A stretch of DNA of 64,000 bases, taken from positions 1,755,249 to 1,819,248 of the forward strand of contig NZ_KE136354.1 in the NCBI RefSeq assembly GCF_000406945.1, written 5' to 3'. Both the position numbers and the translations under genes were made by a program. This DNA is from Enterococcus dispar ATCC 51266. GTDB lineage: Bacteria; Bacillota; Bacilli; Lactobacillales; Enterococcaceae. This document shows, piece by piece, positions 46,225-56,917 of the stretch. Numbering within the stretch: the first letter of the stretch is position 1; every line of letters starts with the position of its first letter. A model generated the notes under the pieces. The model searched no databases. It was not told the DNA's origin and saw nothing but the letters and a program-made list of their open reading frames with translations.

Positions 46225-46301
46225 ATACTTTTAACGAAACTCCTGTGTGGAAGCGGAATTATTAACGACCTTTTTGAAAAAAATTCTAAATGCAATGAAA
46301 T

Positions 46302-46350
46302 AAAAAAATATCGTGCTGCCTCGCTATTTAAAAGACAGAGACAACACGAT
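46302..46350 (-). terminator. Terminator after metG
   Basis: On the minus strand ATCGTGTTG(T)CTC pairs with GAG(G)CAGCACGAT and is followed by a run of seven T. Confidence 0.8.
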
Positions 46351-46356
46351 TATTTT

Positions 46357-48408
<2,052 letters not shown>

Positions 48409-48624
48409 TTAGCCTTCCGCTTTTAGACCAAGCCGGCAAAATAGCGAAAATGGCTTCTAACGGTATTTTGACTAAGTTTATCACCTAAATTTTTGAGTAC
48501 ACATCACGTAAATGATTCTTAGCTAGTATACCACAATTCCAACTTTCTTTAAGTCCTTTTCCTTGCAAAAAAACATTGCCAAATACAAATCCCTGGATTT
48601 CACCGCCTTAAAAAAAATTTTTTT

Positions 48625-48632
48625 GGTATAAT
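48625..48632 (+). promoter_or_regulatory. Extended -10 promoter of the small membrane protein gene
   Basis: TGG-TATAAT is an extended -10 element (TGn), 31 bp before the start codon. No clear -35 is seen. Confidence 0.55.
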
Positions 48633-48663
48633 GAGAGAGATTAACGAAATTGAGGGAAATAAT

Positions 48664-48939
48664 ATGACTAAAAAACACCGTCTTTTAATCGCATTGATTA
48701 CCGTTTTAACACTCTTTCATATGGTTTTTTGTGCTTTTTACAGCCGCCTATACGGCTACTTTAATTTACATGATAACTTGCAATCTTTTTTAACCACAAT
48801 ACTTATTATCCGTGGCATTTTATTAGGGGGGATTGCCTTTGCTGGCTTTATCAGCTTAAAGGACGAATCCCGTAAAACAACTCCTTTTTATCTGATTTTC
48901 TTTTTATTCAATTTGATTATTCCTTTTGTTTTTAATTAA
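48664..48939 (+). CDS. Hypothetical small membrane protein, 91 aa
   Basis: A 91-residue protein with three predicted membrane segments: LLIALITVLTLFHMVFCAF, LTTILIIRGILLGGIAFAG and PFYLIFFLFNLIIPFVF. There is no recognised domain. The ATG at 48664 has GAGGG eight bases upstream; the ORF begins further 5' only because the promoter region is open. It is co-oriented with the NUDIX gene, 19 bases upstream of it, so the two are probably co-transcribed. Confidence 0.65.
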   Translation: MTKKHRLLIALITVLTLFHMVFCAFYSRLYGYFNLHDNLQSFLTTILIIRGILLGGIAFAGFISLKDESRKTTPFYLIFFLFNLIIPFVFN

Positions 48940-48958
48940 TAGTAGAGGTGAGCGCTTT

Positions 48959-49792
48959 ATGCCAGAGTTTACAACAAAAGCTGAAGAAAAACATTATTAC
49001 GAACAAGTTGCCACTGAAGAAGAGTTTCTTCAATGGTATAAAAAACAAGATCATCCAGAATATGAAAAACCTTCTTTAACAGTTGATATGGTATTAATGT
49101 GTTACAACAAAGAAGAAGAGCAATTAAAAATGCTTTTAATTAAACGAAAAAGTCATCCTTATCGTAATTCTTGGGCTCTTCCCGGCGGTTTTGTTATGCC
49201 AAACGAATCTACTGATGACTCAGTATTACGAGAAACACTGGAAGAAACTGGGGTAGAAATATCCAAGACAAATATTGAACAGCTGCATACTTTTAGCACA
49301 CCTAATCGCGATCCCCGTGGCTGGGTCGTTACTGTCAGCTATTTGACATTTATTGGGGAAGAACCACTGAGTGCCGGTGATGATGCCGATGAAGTCCGTT
49401 GGTTTACGATGGAAAGAAAAGGGAGCGAACTTTATTTAACTAGTGGTCATGACGTTGAAATTATTTTGAACTTAAAATCAGGGATTTCTTCAGGCAGTGA
49501 TTCTTTAGCATTTGACCACAGCCAAATTGTCTTAAAGGCCTTTAAACGCGTCGCCGAAAAAATGGAACATGAACCAAGAGTTTTACAAGTTTTAGGACCA
49601 ACCTTTACTATTACAGAAGCTCGTAAAGTTTTTGCCAAATTCTGGGGGATGGATTTCAAAAGTATTGACCATTCCAACTTTAAAAAAGCCATGTTGCAAT
49701 ATTTTGACGAAATTGGTGAAAAACCCCTGGGGATTGGCCGTCCTTCTAAAATTTACCAATTAAAAAAAGACGTCCTTTCAACCAAATTTTAA
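48959..49792 (+). CDS. NUDIX hydrolase with C-terminal winged helix (NrtR-like)
   Basis: A 277-residue protein. The NUDIX domain (about 40-165) has an intact box, GGFVMPNESTDDSVLRETLE followed by ETGV. The C-terminal 80 residues, from TITEARKVFAKFWG to RPSKIYQLKKD, are the winged-helix domain found in NrtR-type regulators of NAD metabolism. Many true NrtR proteins have lost catalytic residues, so with its box intact this protein may hydrolyse ADP-ribose, regulate transcription, or both. The ATG at 48959 follows AGAGGTG. No NAD-synthesis gene is adjacent. It is convergent with the TnpB-like gene. Confidence 0.82.
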   Translation: MPEFTTKAEEKHYYEQVATEEEFLQWYKKQDHPEYEKPSLTVDMVLMCYNKEEEQLKMLLIKRKSHPYRNSWALPGGFVMPNESTDDSVLRETLEETGVEISKTNIEQLHTFSTPNRDPRGWVVTVSYLTFIGEEPLSAGDDADEVRWFTMERKGSELYLTSGHDVEIILNLKSGISSGSDSLAFDHSQIVLKAFKRVAEKMEHEPRVLQVLGPTFTITEARKVFAKFWGMDFKSIDHSNFKKAMLQYFDEIGEKPLGIGRPSKIYQLKKDVLSTKF

Positions 49793-49803
49793 TTTTCAGC
49801 CTA

Positions 49804-49866
49804 AAAAAGCGTCATTGAAATCTTTCATTGCAAGAAATGATTGATTTAATGACGCTTTCTTTTTTA
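49804..49866. terminator. Terminator between NUDIX and TnpB-like genes
   Basis: The stem AAAGCGTCATT / AATGACGCTTT has an inner CTTTCATT/AATGA-type stem, then TCTTTTTT on the plus strand and TTTTTTAG on the minus strand. It can also end the putative guide RNA. Confidence 0.85.
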
Positions 49867-49900
49867 GGTTTATCATAATTAGTGGACGGATTCCTAGAAA

Positions 49901-49967
49901 CAAAGTCAGACTTTTATATACCCTAGGCGATCACTGGAGTCCCTTCCAGTTAATAAGTGAGCGTATT
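49901..49967 (-). ncRNA. Candidate guide (omega-like) RNA 3' region downstream of the TnpB-like gene
   Basis: Right after the stop codon, on the same strand, lies the hairpin ACTGGA-AGGGAC-TCCAGT (49933-49950), then GATCGCCTAGGG (49921-49932) and then TATATAAAAGTCTGACTTTG (49901-49920). In IS605-type loci the omega-RNA overlaps the 3' end of tnpB and ends with a hairpin at the element boundary, with the guide taken from the flank. By analogy the last segment may hold the guide, but the boundary is not proved. Confidence 0.5.
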
Positions 49968-50900
49968 TCAAATGACTTTTTCTGCTGCTGCGAAAATAAC
50001 CTTTTTATCATACCAAGTAGCTTTATATTGTAGTTTGACCAAAAAATGTTGCCAATCTGTCAAGGTAAAGACGCCCTCTTGAATGTTGTGAGGTACTTTG
50101 ATATATAAAAAATCATATTTTTTAATTAAGTGAAGGGATAATTCATCCATCCACGCTTTTTTTTGCTGCTGTTTATGATGATACAACTGTTGCACCTTTA
50201 CTTTTTGTTTTTGATAATTTTGCGCTGCTGATAACTTCACCCCTCGTTGCTGCGCACTTTTAGCTTTGATTTCTAATTTACGTTTGGCCTTAGTAAGCTT
50301 ATTTTCAACGTTTTTTTGACAAAGGGTGCGGAAAAAAACCAAGTCGCTTCCACTCACGAGCTGATCAGGTGAAAAATGCAAGGTAGTCGTTACATTAGTT
50401 TTAGGTAAAGGCGTTATCTGTTCTTCACATAACAAGGAGACAAAGAATTGCTGGCCATTTTTTGCCATAATAGTAGCTGATTTAATTTGACCTGTGACTG
50501 GGCGATGACAATGGACCGCAATGGGCTGTTTTAATTTAGGTACTTTCAGTAAATCATCTTTTAACCAGATTGTCTGTTTTTGATTATTGGTAGTGTAAGA
50601 TTGCCAAACACTTTTTTTTAACTTCAATTTTGGATAACCACTCCGACCTTGATAATAGTTTTGAAAGGCGCGCTTCAAATTTTGCTGTGCATTGGCAAGC
50701 GCCAAACTATCGGTTACCTTTAAAAACAAAAATTCCTTTTTCAAACTGGCAGGGGTTAACTTTTTACTTTTTCCTCCACCGCTTTGCTGATGGTGCTTCA
50801 AAAGTGTGTTATAGGTGAAACGCACGCAGCCAAACGTTTGAATTAAAAATTCCTTTTGCTCATTTGTTGGATAAATGCGAAATTTATAAGCTTTTAGCAC
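49968..50900 (-). CDS. TnpB-family protein without catalytic residues (TldR-like)
   Basis: A 310-residue protein clearly of the IS200/IS605 TnpB (OrfB) family. N-terminal LKAYKFRIYPTNEQK and CVRFTYN are the OrfB helix-turn-helix region. GRSGYPKLKLKKSVWQSYTT near 85-104, LPKLKQP-like PKLKQPIAVHCHRP near 121-134 and IKSATIMAKNGQQFFVSLL near 139-157 are typical. Where TnpB has GIDLG (RuvC-I Asp), this has LHFSP near 174-178; where it has VIED (RuvC-II Glu), this has YIKV with Lys at 268. It stops after WYDKKVIFAAAEKVI, before the zinc finger and RuvC-III. The frame is intact over 930 bases. Start GTG 50900 gives the usual MLKAYKF. No tnpA is present. Confidence 0.85.
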   Translation of the reverse strand: MLKAYKFRIYPTNEQKEFLIQTFGCVRFTYNTLLKHHQQSGGGKSKKLTPASLKKEFLFLKVTDSLALANAQQNLKRAFQNYYQGRSGYPKLKLKKSVWQSYTTNNQKQTIWLKDDLLKVPKLKQPIAVHCHRPVTGQIKSATIMAKNGQQFFVSLLCEEQITPLPKTNVTTTLHFSPDQLVSGSDLVFFRTLCQKNVENKLTKAKRKLEIKAKSAQQRGVKLSAAQNYQKQKVKVQQLYHHKQQQKKAWMDELSLHLIKKYDFLYIKVPHNIQEGVFTLTDWQHFLVKLQYKATWYDKKVIFAAAEKVI

Positions 50901-51121
50901 CGAAATGTCCCACACTTTCTCTGAAAATTTACTCTAAACAATCCACTTTTTTATTGTATGATAGTCCCATTCTTGCTGCATACAGGGAAAGCTCAAACAC
51001 AACCAGATTTTTCTGAATATTTCGTCTTTTATCCTTGTGAATAATTTTAAAGAATCTTGCAAAAAATTGCAAGTGGGTTTTTCATTTAAAAAATACTCTG
51101 GCATTTTTTAAAGCAATCGCT
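50901..51121. other. Gene-free interval upstream of the TnpB-like gene
   Basis: No gene is seen. A stem CTTGCAA/TTGCAAG (about 51057-51074) is followed by TGGGTTTTT on the plus strand. The minus-strand TACAAT at 50953-50958 could be a -10 box for the TnpB-like gene, but no good -35 is visible. Confidence 0.4.
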
Positions 51122-51193
51122 ATAGAAAAATACTCGAATTTTCTGTTGAGACATTTTGCTAAAAATGCCTTCAAAAGTTAATTCGAGTATTTT
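51122..51193 (-). terminator. Terminator after the aac(6')-like gene
   Basis: A 14-bp perfect stem AAAATACTCGAATT / AATTCGAGTATTTT closes a long loop and is followed by T-rich sequence on the minus strand. Confidence 0.7.
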
Positions 51194-51202
51194 GGGTATA
51201 AG

Positions 51203-51760
51203 CTATTCATCTTCAGTTAATTCTTCAAAATCGCCGATTCGTTTGGACATAATAATATCTGGTTTAAACCAACCATTGGCATCGGGAATCACACCGGTAA
51301 TTTGATACCCTAATTTCTCGTAAAAACTGTAAGGATGGGCTTTAAGATTTTTAATATTAGCGATTGCTTGCAACGGCTCATTATATAAATTCACTTGGCT
51401 TAAAGTCGTTTCATCATTTTCATCATCCGTGCCCAAATAAATAGTAATTCCGCCACGAGATGCAATTTCAGATTCTAAAAAAGAAACTAAACGAGCGCCA
51501 ATTTTTTGACGTCTAAAATCTGCTACAACAACTAACGGGTGCATCTCCCAACCTGTTTGACCATATTGAGGAATGGCTCCTACAAAGCCGACTAAATCAT
51601 CATCCACTAAAGCCGCCACTGCAATTCGCTCTGGTGCTAGTAATTTTTCAACTTCATTTTTTGCGGTCTGCCCATAGTCATTTGGCCAAGTCTTAGCTAA
51701 AAGATCCGCCAGTTGATCTTTTAAAATACGATTATCGCGTTCAAATTCTGTAATTAACAT
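51203..51760 (-). CDS. AAC(6')-Ii-like aminoglycoside N-acetyltransferase
   Basis: A 185-residue GNAT acetyltransferase. LITEFERDN..LKDQL at the start, PERIAVAAL, GFVGAIPQYGQTGWEMHPLV near 60-78, RGGITIYLGTDDEND near 103-117 and HPYSFYEKLGYQITGV near 142-157 correspond closely to the enterococcal AAC(6')-Ii family, chromosomal enzymes that acetylate the 6'-amino group of tobramycin, amikacin and related drugs. The acetyl-CoA loop is RRQKIGARLV. The ATG at 51760 is chosen over one six bases upstream, since AGGAGG is then nine bases away and the start matches AAC(6')-Ii. Actual resistance is inferred. Confidence 0.88.
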   Translation of the reverse strand: MLITEFERDNRILKDQLADLLAKTWPNDYGQTAKNEVEKLLAPERIAVAALVDDDLVGFVGAIPQYGQTGWEMHPLVVVADFRRQKIGARLVSFLESEIASRGGITIYLGTDDENDETTLSQVNLYNEPLQAIANIKNLKAHPYSFYEKLGYQITGVIPDANGWFKPDIIMSKRIGDFEELTEDE

Positions 51761-51851
51761 TGGCATACGCCTCCTGTAGTGTTACGGGTAGTTTACCAAT
51801 AATTCAAAAATGGCGGAAATAAAATGACTTTTACCAGCTAAAAATTTGAAA

Positions 51852-51880
51852 TAAAAAAAGCGGATTTCTCCGCTTTTTTT
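51852..51880 (-). terminator. Terminator after rlmN
   Basis: The stem AAAAAGCGGA / TCCGCTTTTT is followed by T-rich sequence on the minus strand. Confidence 0.8.
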
Positions 51881-51902
51881 AAACAACTTACTTTCGAATA
51901 GG

Positions 51903-52994
51903 CTAGGCACGTTGTTTTTGCTTTTTTTGTTCCTGCATTTTTTTGCTGCGTAGTTGCCCACAAGCAGCATCAATATCCGTTCCATGTTCTTTACGGATCA
52001 CACAATTAATTCCATTGCGTTTTAAAATATCATAAAAGCGCAAAACATCGGCTTTATCACTACGAGAATATTGATCGTGTTCACTTACTGGATTATAAGG
52101 AATTAAGTTTACATAGGCCAATTTTTTCTTGTCTTCCAATAAAGCTGCCAGCTCTTTGGCATGGTGGGGGCGATCATTGACATTATTTAACATAATGTAT
52201 TCAAAAGTTACCCGACGATTGGTTTTTTCAATATATTCATCAATTGCTTCCATTAAGACTTCAATAGGATAGCTTTTGTTGATACGCATCATGGAACTTC
52301 TCACTTCATTATTTGGTGCATGCAATGAAATCGCCAAATTAACTTGCAAACCATTATTGGCAAATTCTTTGATTTTGCGCGCTAAGCCACTCGTTGAAAC
52401 GGTAATATGTCGTGCTCCAATAGCTAAACCTTTTGGATCATTAATAACTTGGATAAAGTTCATGACATTATCGTAATTATCAAATGGTTCCCCTATCCCC
52501 ATCACCACGACATGAGAAACCCGGTCCCCTTGACCACGTTCGTCAAAGTAATGTTGGACCAACATAATTTGTGCGACAATTTCCCCAGTTGTTAGATCCC
52601 GTTGTTTACGTAAAAGACCACTGGCACAAAAAGTACAGCCAATATTACAACCTACTTGTGTGGTTACACAAACAGACATACCATATTCTTGGCGCATCAA
52701 GACTGTTTCAATCATTAATTTATCCGGTAATTCAAATAAATATTTAACAGTCCCATCACTGGCTTCTTGAACCACCAATTGTTTTAAAGGATTAACGACA
52801 AAATGTTCTTCTAATTTTGCAATTAAATCTTTGGACAAATTCGTCATTTGTTCAAATTCTGAGACGCGTTTTTCATATAACCATTCCCAAACTTGGGTCG
52901 CACGAAATTTCTTTTCGCCATTTTCAATAAACCAGTTAATTAATTCCTCTTTATTTAAACCATAGATTGATGGTTTCGTTGTTGGTTTTTTCAC
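51903..52994 (-). CDS. rlmN: 23S rRNA (adenine-2503-C2)-methyltransferase, dual-specificity RlmN
   Basis: A 363-residue radical-SAM methyltransferase that methylates A2503 of 23S rRNA and A37 of some tRNAs. The [4Fe-4S] cluster motif [11 protein letters not shown] is near residue 118, [12 protein letters not shown] near 173 is family-specific, and the methyl-carrier Cys lies near the C terminus, in [10 protein letters not shown]; a second conserved Cys is in NCVIRKEHG. It starts at GTG with AAGGGG upstream. Housekeeping gene; mono-cistronic, with its own terminator. Confidence 0.95.
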   Translation of the reverse strand: MKKPTTKPSIYGLNKEELINWFIENGEKKFRATQVWEWLYEKRVSEFEQMTNLSKDLIAKLEEHFVVNPLKQLVVQEASDGTVKYLFELPDKLMIETVLMRQEYGMSVCVTTQVGCNIGCTFCASGLLRKQRDLTTGEIVAQIMLVQHYFDERGQGDRVSHVVVMGIGEPFDNYDNVMNFIQVINDPKGLAIGARHITVSTSGLARKIKEFANNGLQVNLAISLHAPNNEVRSSMMRINKSYPIEVLMEAIDEYIEKTNRRVTFEYIMLNNVNDRPHHAKELAALLEDKKKLAYVNLIPYNPVSEHDQYSRSDKADVLRFYDILKRNGINCVIRKEHGTDIDAACGQLRSKKMQEQKKQKQRA

Positions 52995-53241
52995 AATTTT
53001 TCCCCTTTTTGACAGATTCGCTCCATACTATAACAGATTCATTCCCTATCTTTCAATAAAAGGAAGCATTTTTTAAAGAAACAAAAGGTTTAAAAGAGTA
53101 AATAACTATTTAACATGGCAAGAACCAGACGGTAACTTATCTTCTGTTATTTGAAGCTTCGATTATATTTTTTTATTCCTAGAAAAATGAAGATATGAAC
53201 CCAACAAGAAAAGCTAAAGGGTCGTGGTCAGCTCGTAAGCA
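52995..53241. other. Gene-free interval between rlmN and the ftsK unit
   Basis: It presumably contains the rlmN promoter (TATAGT-like element near 53025, minus strand). No open reading frame with a ribosome site was found. Confidence 0.45.
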
Positions 53242-53297
53242 ATAAAAAAAGTTTTCCGAACAAATTTTAGCATTAGCTAAAATTTGTTCGGAAAACT
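53242..53297 (-). terminator. Long perfect terminator of the ftsK unit
   Basis: A 22-bp perfect stem (53250-53271 with 53276-53297; arms begin AGTTTTCCGAAC) and a four-base loop are followed by seven T on the minus strand. Confidence 0.9.
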
Positions 53298-53353
53298 AGA
53301 TAGGAGAGACAATGACTAGGGGTAGGTGACGCTTGGGTAAAAGCAATCAACTT

Positions 53354-53521
53354 TTACTTTGATGTCTTGTTACGTGCTTTTCTTTTTGTTTCGTTTACCC
53401 TTTGTTCTTTTCGCTCCAATTCACCATAAGCATTACGCGCATACGTATTGCCATTTGCCGCGCCGCCATTGCGTGATATTCGCGCGATTGTGCGCAATAA
53501 TCTAATCAAAAAATTTTTCAT
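53354..53521 (-). CDS. Hypothetical basic small protein downstream of ftsK
   Basis: A 55-residue gene whose ATG follows GGGAGG with a six-base gap. The product starts MKNFLIRLLRTIARIS, then a GGAANGNTYARNAYG segment, and ends in a charged KEQRVNETKRKARNK tail; it is strongly basic. An amphipathic N-terminal helix is possible. It lies 43 bases after ftsK on the same strand and before a strong terminator, so the two genes are likely co-transcribed. I do not recognise it. Confidence 0.65.
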   Translation of the reverse strand: MKNFLIRLLRTIARISRNGGAANGNTYARNAYGELERKEQRVNETKRKARNKTSK

Positions 53522-53564
53522 CTTATGCCTCCCAGCCTTGCAAAAGCAATGTGCATGTGATTTC

Positions 53565-55979
53565 TTACTCTAAATCTTGCGGAAGTTCTTCTGTATTGGT
53601 TGGTTCAATTAAAACTTTACGGGGTTTACTTCCTTCAGAAGGCCCCACAACACCATGCATCTCCAGTTCATCTACTAGGCGAGCAGCTCGATTGTAACCA
53701 ATTCGAAAACGACGTTGCAGTAACGAAACACTGGCGGTCTGCATATCGACGACTAAATCTTTTGCTTGTCCATAGAGCTCATCTTCTGGTTGGGCATTAG
53801 CACCGTTTGCGGCCTCGTCTTCTTCAGTTACCATCATTTTTTCTTCATAATCTGCCCCTTGTTGTTCCGTGATAAATGCTACAACTCGTTCTACTTCATG
53901 ATCTGAAATAAAGGCACCTTGAACGCGAATTGGTTTATTTTCACCCATTGGTAAAAAGAGCATATCCCCACGGCCTAATAATTTTTCTGCGCCATTACTA
54001 TCTAAAATCGTGCGGGAATCAGTCCCACTGGAAACAGCAAAAGCCATGCGGGAGGGAACATTGGCTTTAATGATTCCGGTAATAACATCAACACTTGGAC
54101 GCTGTGTGGCTAAAATCATATGGATACCTGCTGCCCGGGCCATTTGAGCTAAGCGGATAATGGCATCTTCAACTTCATTGGAAGCGACCATCATCAAGTC
54201 CGCCAATTCATCAACAATAACTACAATAAAAGGTAAAATGGGGTTGTTTTCACCATGACTTAAATTACGAGCTAAAATCATTTCATTGTAACCGGTGATA
54301 TTGCGTACACCGGCTGCAGCAAATTTTTCGTAACGCTCTTCCATTTCTTTGACTACTTTTTGTAATGCTTGGGCGGCTTTACGTGGATTAGTAACCACTG
54401 GTGTTAACAGATGGGGAATCCCGTTATAGACATTTAATTCCACCATTTTGGGATCAATCATCATTAACTTTACTTCATGCGGTTTAGCCCGCATCAAAAT
54501 ACTTGTGATAATGCCATTAATGGCAACAGATTTCCCACTACCAGTCGAACCAGCAATTAGTAAATGGGGCATCTTCGTTAAATCAGCCGTTTGAACCCGG
54601 CCAGAAATATCTCGTCCTAATGGCACTTCTAATAATTTATCGGGATGATCCGGTTGTGCTTCGATCACTTCCCGAAATGAAACGGTACTTATACTACTAT
54701 TTGGCACTTCAATACCGATCAAAGATTTACCAGGAATCGGCGCTTCCATCCGGACATCTTTAGCGGCTAGCGCCAAAGCTATATCATCTGTTAAGCTCAC
54801 AATTTTGCTGACCTTCACACCGACAGCCGGCTGCACTTCAAATTTGGTAACAGCAGGTCCCAAACTCGCTTTTACAACTTTGGCATCGACACCAAAACTT
54901 TGGAAGGTTTTTTCTAATACACCAATATTATGTTCAATTTTTTGATATTCATCACTTTGATCTATCGGTGGTAAAGAGTCTAGTAATTCCACATTTGGCA
55001 ATTGATAGTCACGATCTTCCGCTTCAGCTGGAATTTCAAAATCCAAATCTTCTCCGTCATCCGGTAATTCTGGTGTCTCATTTGTACCTACTACAGTGTT
55101 GAGATCAGTTGCAGGTTTCGCCACTTTTTCTTGAAAATGATCAATTGGGACAAAACTCAATTGTTCCGGTTCGACTTCTACAGGACTTTTCGCTGCTTCT
55201 GCTAATTTTTCCCCTTCTGTCAGCGGTCGAACTTGGTTTTTCTCATTTTTTTCCAATTCCATTTTTGCAGCTGCTTTTTCAGCGGCAATTTTTTCCGCTT
55301 TGGCCGCAGCCTTTTCTTCTTGGCGTGCTTTTTTGGCCGCTTGTTTCGCTGCTTTTTTCGCTGGATCACCGGCTAAAAGTTCTTGCAAAGCTTCCCCTGC
55401 ATTTTGCAGATGCTCTAAAAGTTCGCCACCACTCATCATACTGACTAAAAACAGACCAACTACTGCTAATAAAAATGCGAAAAAGTAACTGCCAATTTGG
55501 GAAACAAGAAAATAACTTCCTTGGTAAAGAATAGCGCCTAACATACCGCCACCTACATTTTGACTCACTTGATTCGTGCGGATATCCCCTAATAAAGTGC
55601 CCCATGTTGTATTAATAATATTGGGTGCACCGCTAATCACATTCCGGAACAATAGTGCGTGCAAAAACATTAAAAGTCCCGCATAAATGAACAGCCCTCC
55701 TAAAAAGCGCCGGAAATTTTCAAATTTTGCCGCTGTAGTTTTGACCATTAACCATAATCCATATAAAGCCAAGGCAATTGCCAACATTGGATAAGTATTG
55801 CCGCCAATGATTCTTAGACAGTTGGCAATTAAAGTTCCCAAAAAGCCTAGCTTAAATAGACCAAGTCCTGCAAATATTATAAAAGCGGCGCCGATTACCG
55901 CCAACATCATTTTTTCTTGTTGTTGCTGTTGTTTCTTTGTTACACGTTTCTTTTTCTTCTGGCTTTTTCGTTGTGCCAT
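53565..55979 (-). CDS. ftsK: DNA translocase FtsK/SpoIIIE
   Basis: An 804-residue septal DNA translocase that moves chromosome termini and helps dimer resolution. Four or five N-terminal membrane segments (to about 185) follow a Lys-rich start [14 protein letters not shown]. An acidic/charged linker (about 200-330) rich in Ala and Lys follows. The motor has Walker [15 protein letters not shown] near 485, [11 protein letters not shown] near 590 and [14 protein letters not shown] near 615. The C-terminal gamma domain, [20 protein letters not shown], reads the KOPS/SRS DNA signals. The TldR and aac genes are unrelated neighbours. Confidence 0.92.
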   Translation of the reverse strand: MAQRKSQKKKKRVTKKQQQQQEKMMLAVIGAAFIIFAGLGLFKLGFLGTLIANCLRIIGGNTYPMLAIALALYGLWLMVKTTAAKFENFRRFLGGLFIYAGLLMFLHALLFRNVISGAPNIINTTWGTLLGDIRTNQVSQNVGGGMLGAILYQGSYFLVSQIGSYFFAFLLAVVGLFLVSMMSGGELLEHLQNAGEALQELLAGDPAKKAAKQAAKKARQEEKAAAKAEKIAAEKAAAKMELEKNEKNQVRPLTEGEKLAEAAKSPVEVEPEQLSFVPIDHFQEKVAKPATDLNTVVGTNETPELPDDGEDLDFEIPAEAEDRDYQLPNVELLDSLPPIDQSDEYQKIEHNIGVLEKTFQSFGVDAKVVKASLGPAVTKFEVQPAVGVKVSKIVSLTDDIALALAAKDVRMEAPIPGKSLIGIEVPNSSISTVSFREVIEAQPDHPDKLLEVPLGRDISGRVQTADLTKMPHLLIAGSTGSGKSVAINGIITSILMRAKPHEVKLMMIDPKMVELNVYNGIPHLLTPVVTNPRKAAQALQKVVKEMEERYEKFAAAGVRNITGYNEMILARNLSHGENNPILPFIVVIVDELADLMMVASNEVEDAIIRLAQMARAAGIHMILATQRPSVDVITGIIKANVPSRMAFAVSSGTDSRTILDSNGAEKLLGRGDMLFLPMGENKPIRVQGAFISDHEVERVVAFITEQQGADYEEKMMVTEEDEAANGANAQPEDELYGQAKDLVVDMQTASVSLLQRRFRIGYNRAARLVDELEMHGVVGPSEGSKPRKVLIEPTNTEELPQDLE

Positions 55980-56013
55980 TTTTATAATCCCTCATTTCAT
56001 CTTCCTTATTATA

Positions 56014-56053
56014 CAAAAAAAAACAGGCGAACAAAAGTTTTGTTCTGCCTGTT
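56014..56053 (-). terminator. Terminator after the amino-acid ABC transporter operon
   Basis: The stem AACAGGC.AACAAAA / TTTTGTT.GCCTGTT is followed by nine T on the minus strand. Confidence 0.85.
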
Positions 56054-56069
56054 AAAAGTTTTCTCCTCT

Positions 56070-56885
56070 TTATTTTGGCGATACATCTTCACCGAACCAT
56101 TTTTCAGAGATTTTTTTAAATTCGCCATTTTCTTGGATTGTTTTCAAAGCCGCATTAATTTTTTCTGCCAAGGCTTGATCATTTTTTCGAATACCCACCG
56201 CGTAGTCCTCATTTTCAAAAGGCCCTTTGATAATATTATAATCGTTTAGCTGATTTTTCTGGGTTAAGTAATAATCTGCATAGACCTTATCAATTAGTAA
56301 ACCGTCAATTCGACCATTTTCTAAATCAATAAAACCTTCATTAAAACTAGCATATAAGACAGCATCATTATCTGCTACGCTATCTTTTAAAACTTCTGGT
56401 TGTTTGGTAAACAAGTCATAGCCAGAGGAACCTTCTTGCGCTCCTAAAATTTTCCCTTTCATACCTTTAAAAGTGGTTATTTTACTTTTCTTAGGTGTCA
56501 CGAGTACCTGATCATTTTCCATATAAGTATCAGAAAAAAGAACTTTCTTCTCGCGTTCTGCCGTTTTAGAGTATCCATTCCAAATGACGTCAATCGTCCC
56601 ATTATCCAGTTCAGTTTCTTTCATTGACCAGTCAATCGATTGAAATTTGACTTTTTGTCCTGTTTCTTTAAAAACAGCTTTGGCTAAGTCGATGTCAAAT
56701 CCAACTAACTTACCTGCTTTATCTTTAAAGCCCATTGGGACAAAAGTGTCATCTAACCCTACTACTACTTCTTTTGGCACTTCATTAGCTTTTGTTTTGG
56801 GATTTTCTTCCTTATTCCCACAAGCCACTAATACCCCAAGACTTGCTACTACTGTCAGTAATGTACCCCATTTTTTCAATTTCAT
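56070..56885 (-). CDS. Amino-acid ABC transporter substrate-binding lipoprotein (probably histidine)
   Basis: A 271-residue family-3 solute-binding protein. The signal peptide ends in the lipobox LVAC (Cys at about 22). VVVGLDDTFVPMGFKDKAGK, VGFDIDLAKAV and IDVIWNGYSKTAEREK are standard for polar amino-acid binders, the last containing the Arg that holds the alpha-carboxylate. It is the third gene of a permease-ATPase-SBP operon. The T-box leader with specifier CAC points to histidine (HisXYZ-like), although binding residues alone cannot decide between His, Gln and Cys. Confidence 0.85.
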   Translation of the reverse strand: MKLKKWGTLLTVVASLGVLVACGNKEENPKTKANEVPKEVVVGLDDTFVPMGFKDKAGKLVGFDIDLAKAVFKETGQKVKFQSIDWSMKETELDNGTIDVIWNGYSKTAEREKKVLFSDTYMENDQVLVTPKKSKITTFKGMKGKILGAQEGSSGYDLFTKQPEVLKDSVADNDAVLYASFNEGFIDLENGRIDGLLIDKVYADYYLTQKNQLNDYNIIKGPFENEDYAVGIRKNDQALAEKINAALKTIQENGEFKKISEKWFGEDVSPK

Positions 56886-56917
56886 TCTTATACCTCCTTG
56901 TTTTTCACACTTATATT

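Noticed and set aside
49867-51202. Intact IS200/IS605 insertion sequence
   Set aside because: No TnpA transposase gene or paired element ends were found; only the nuclease-dead TnpB-like gene and a hairpin at one side remain.
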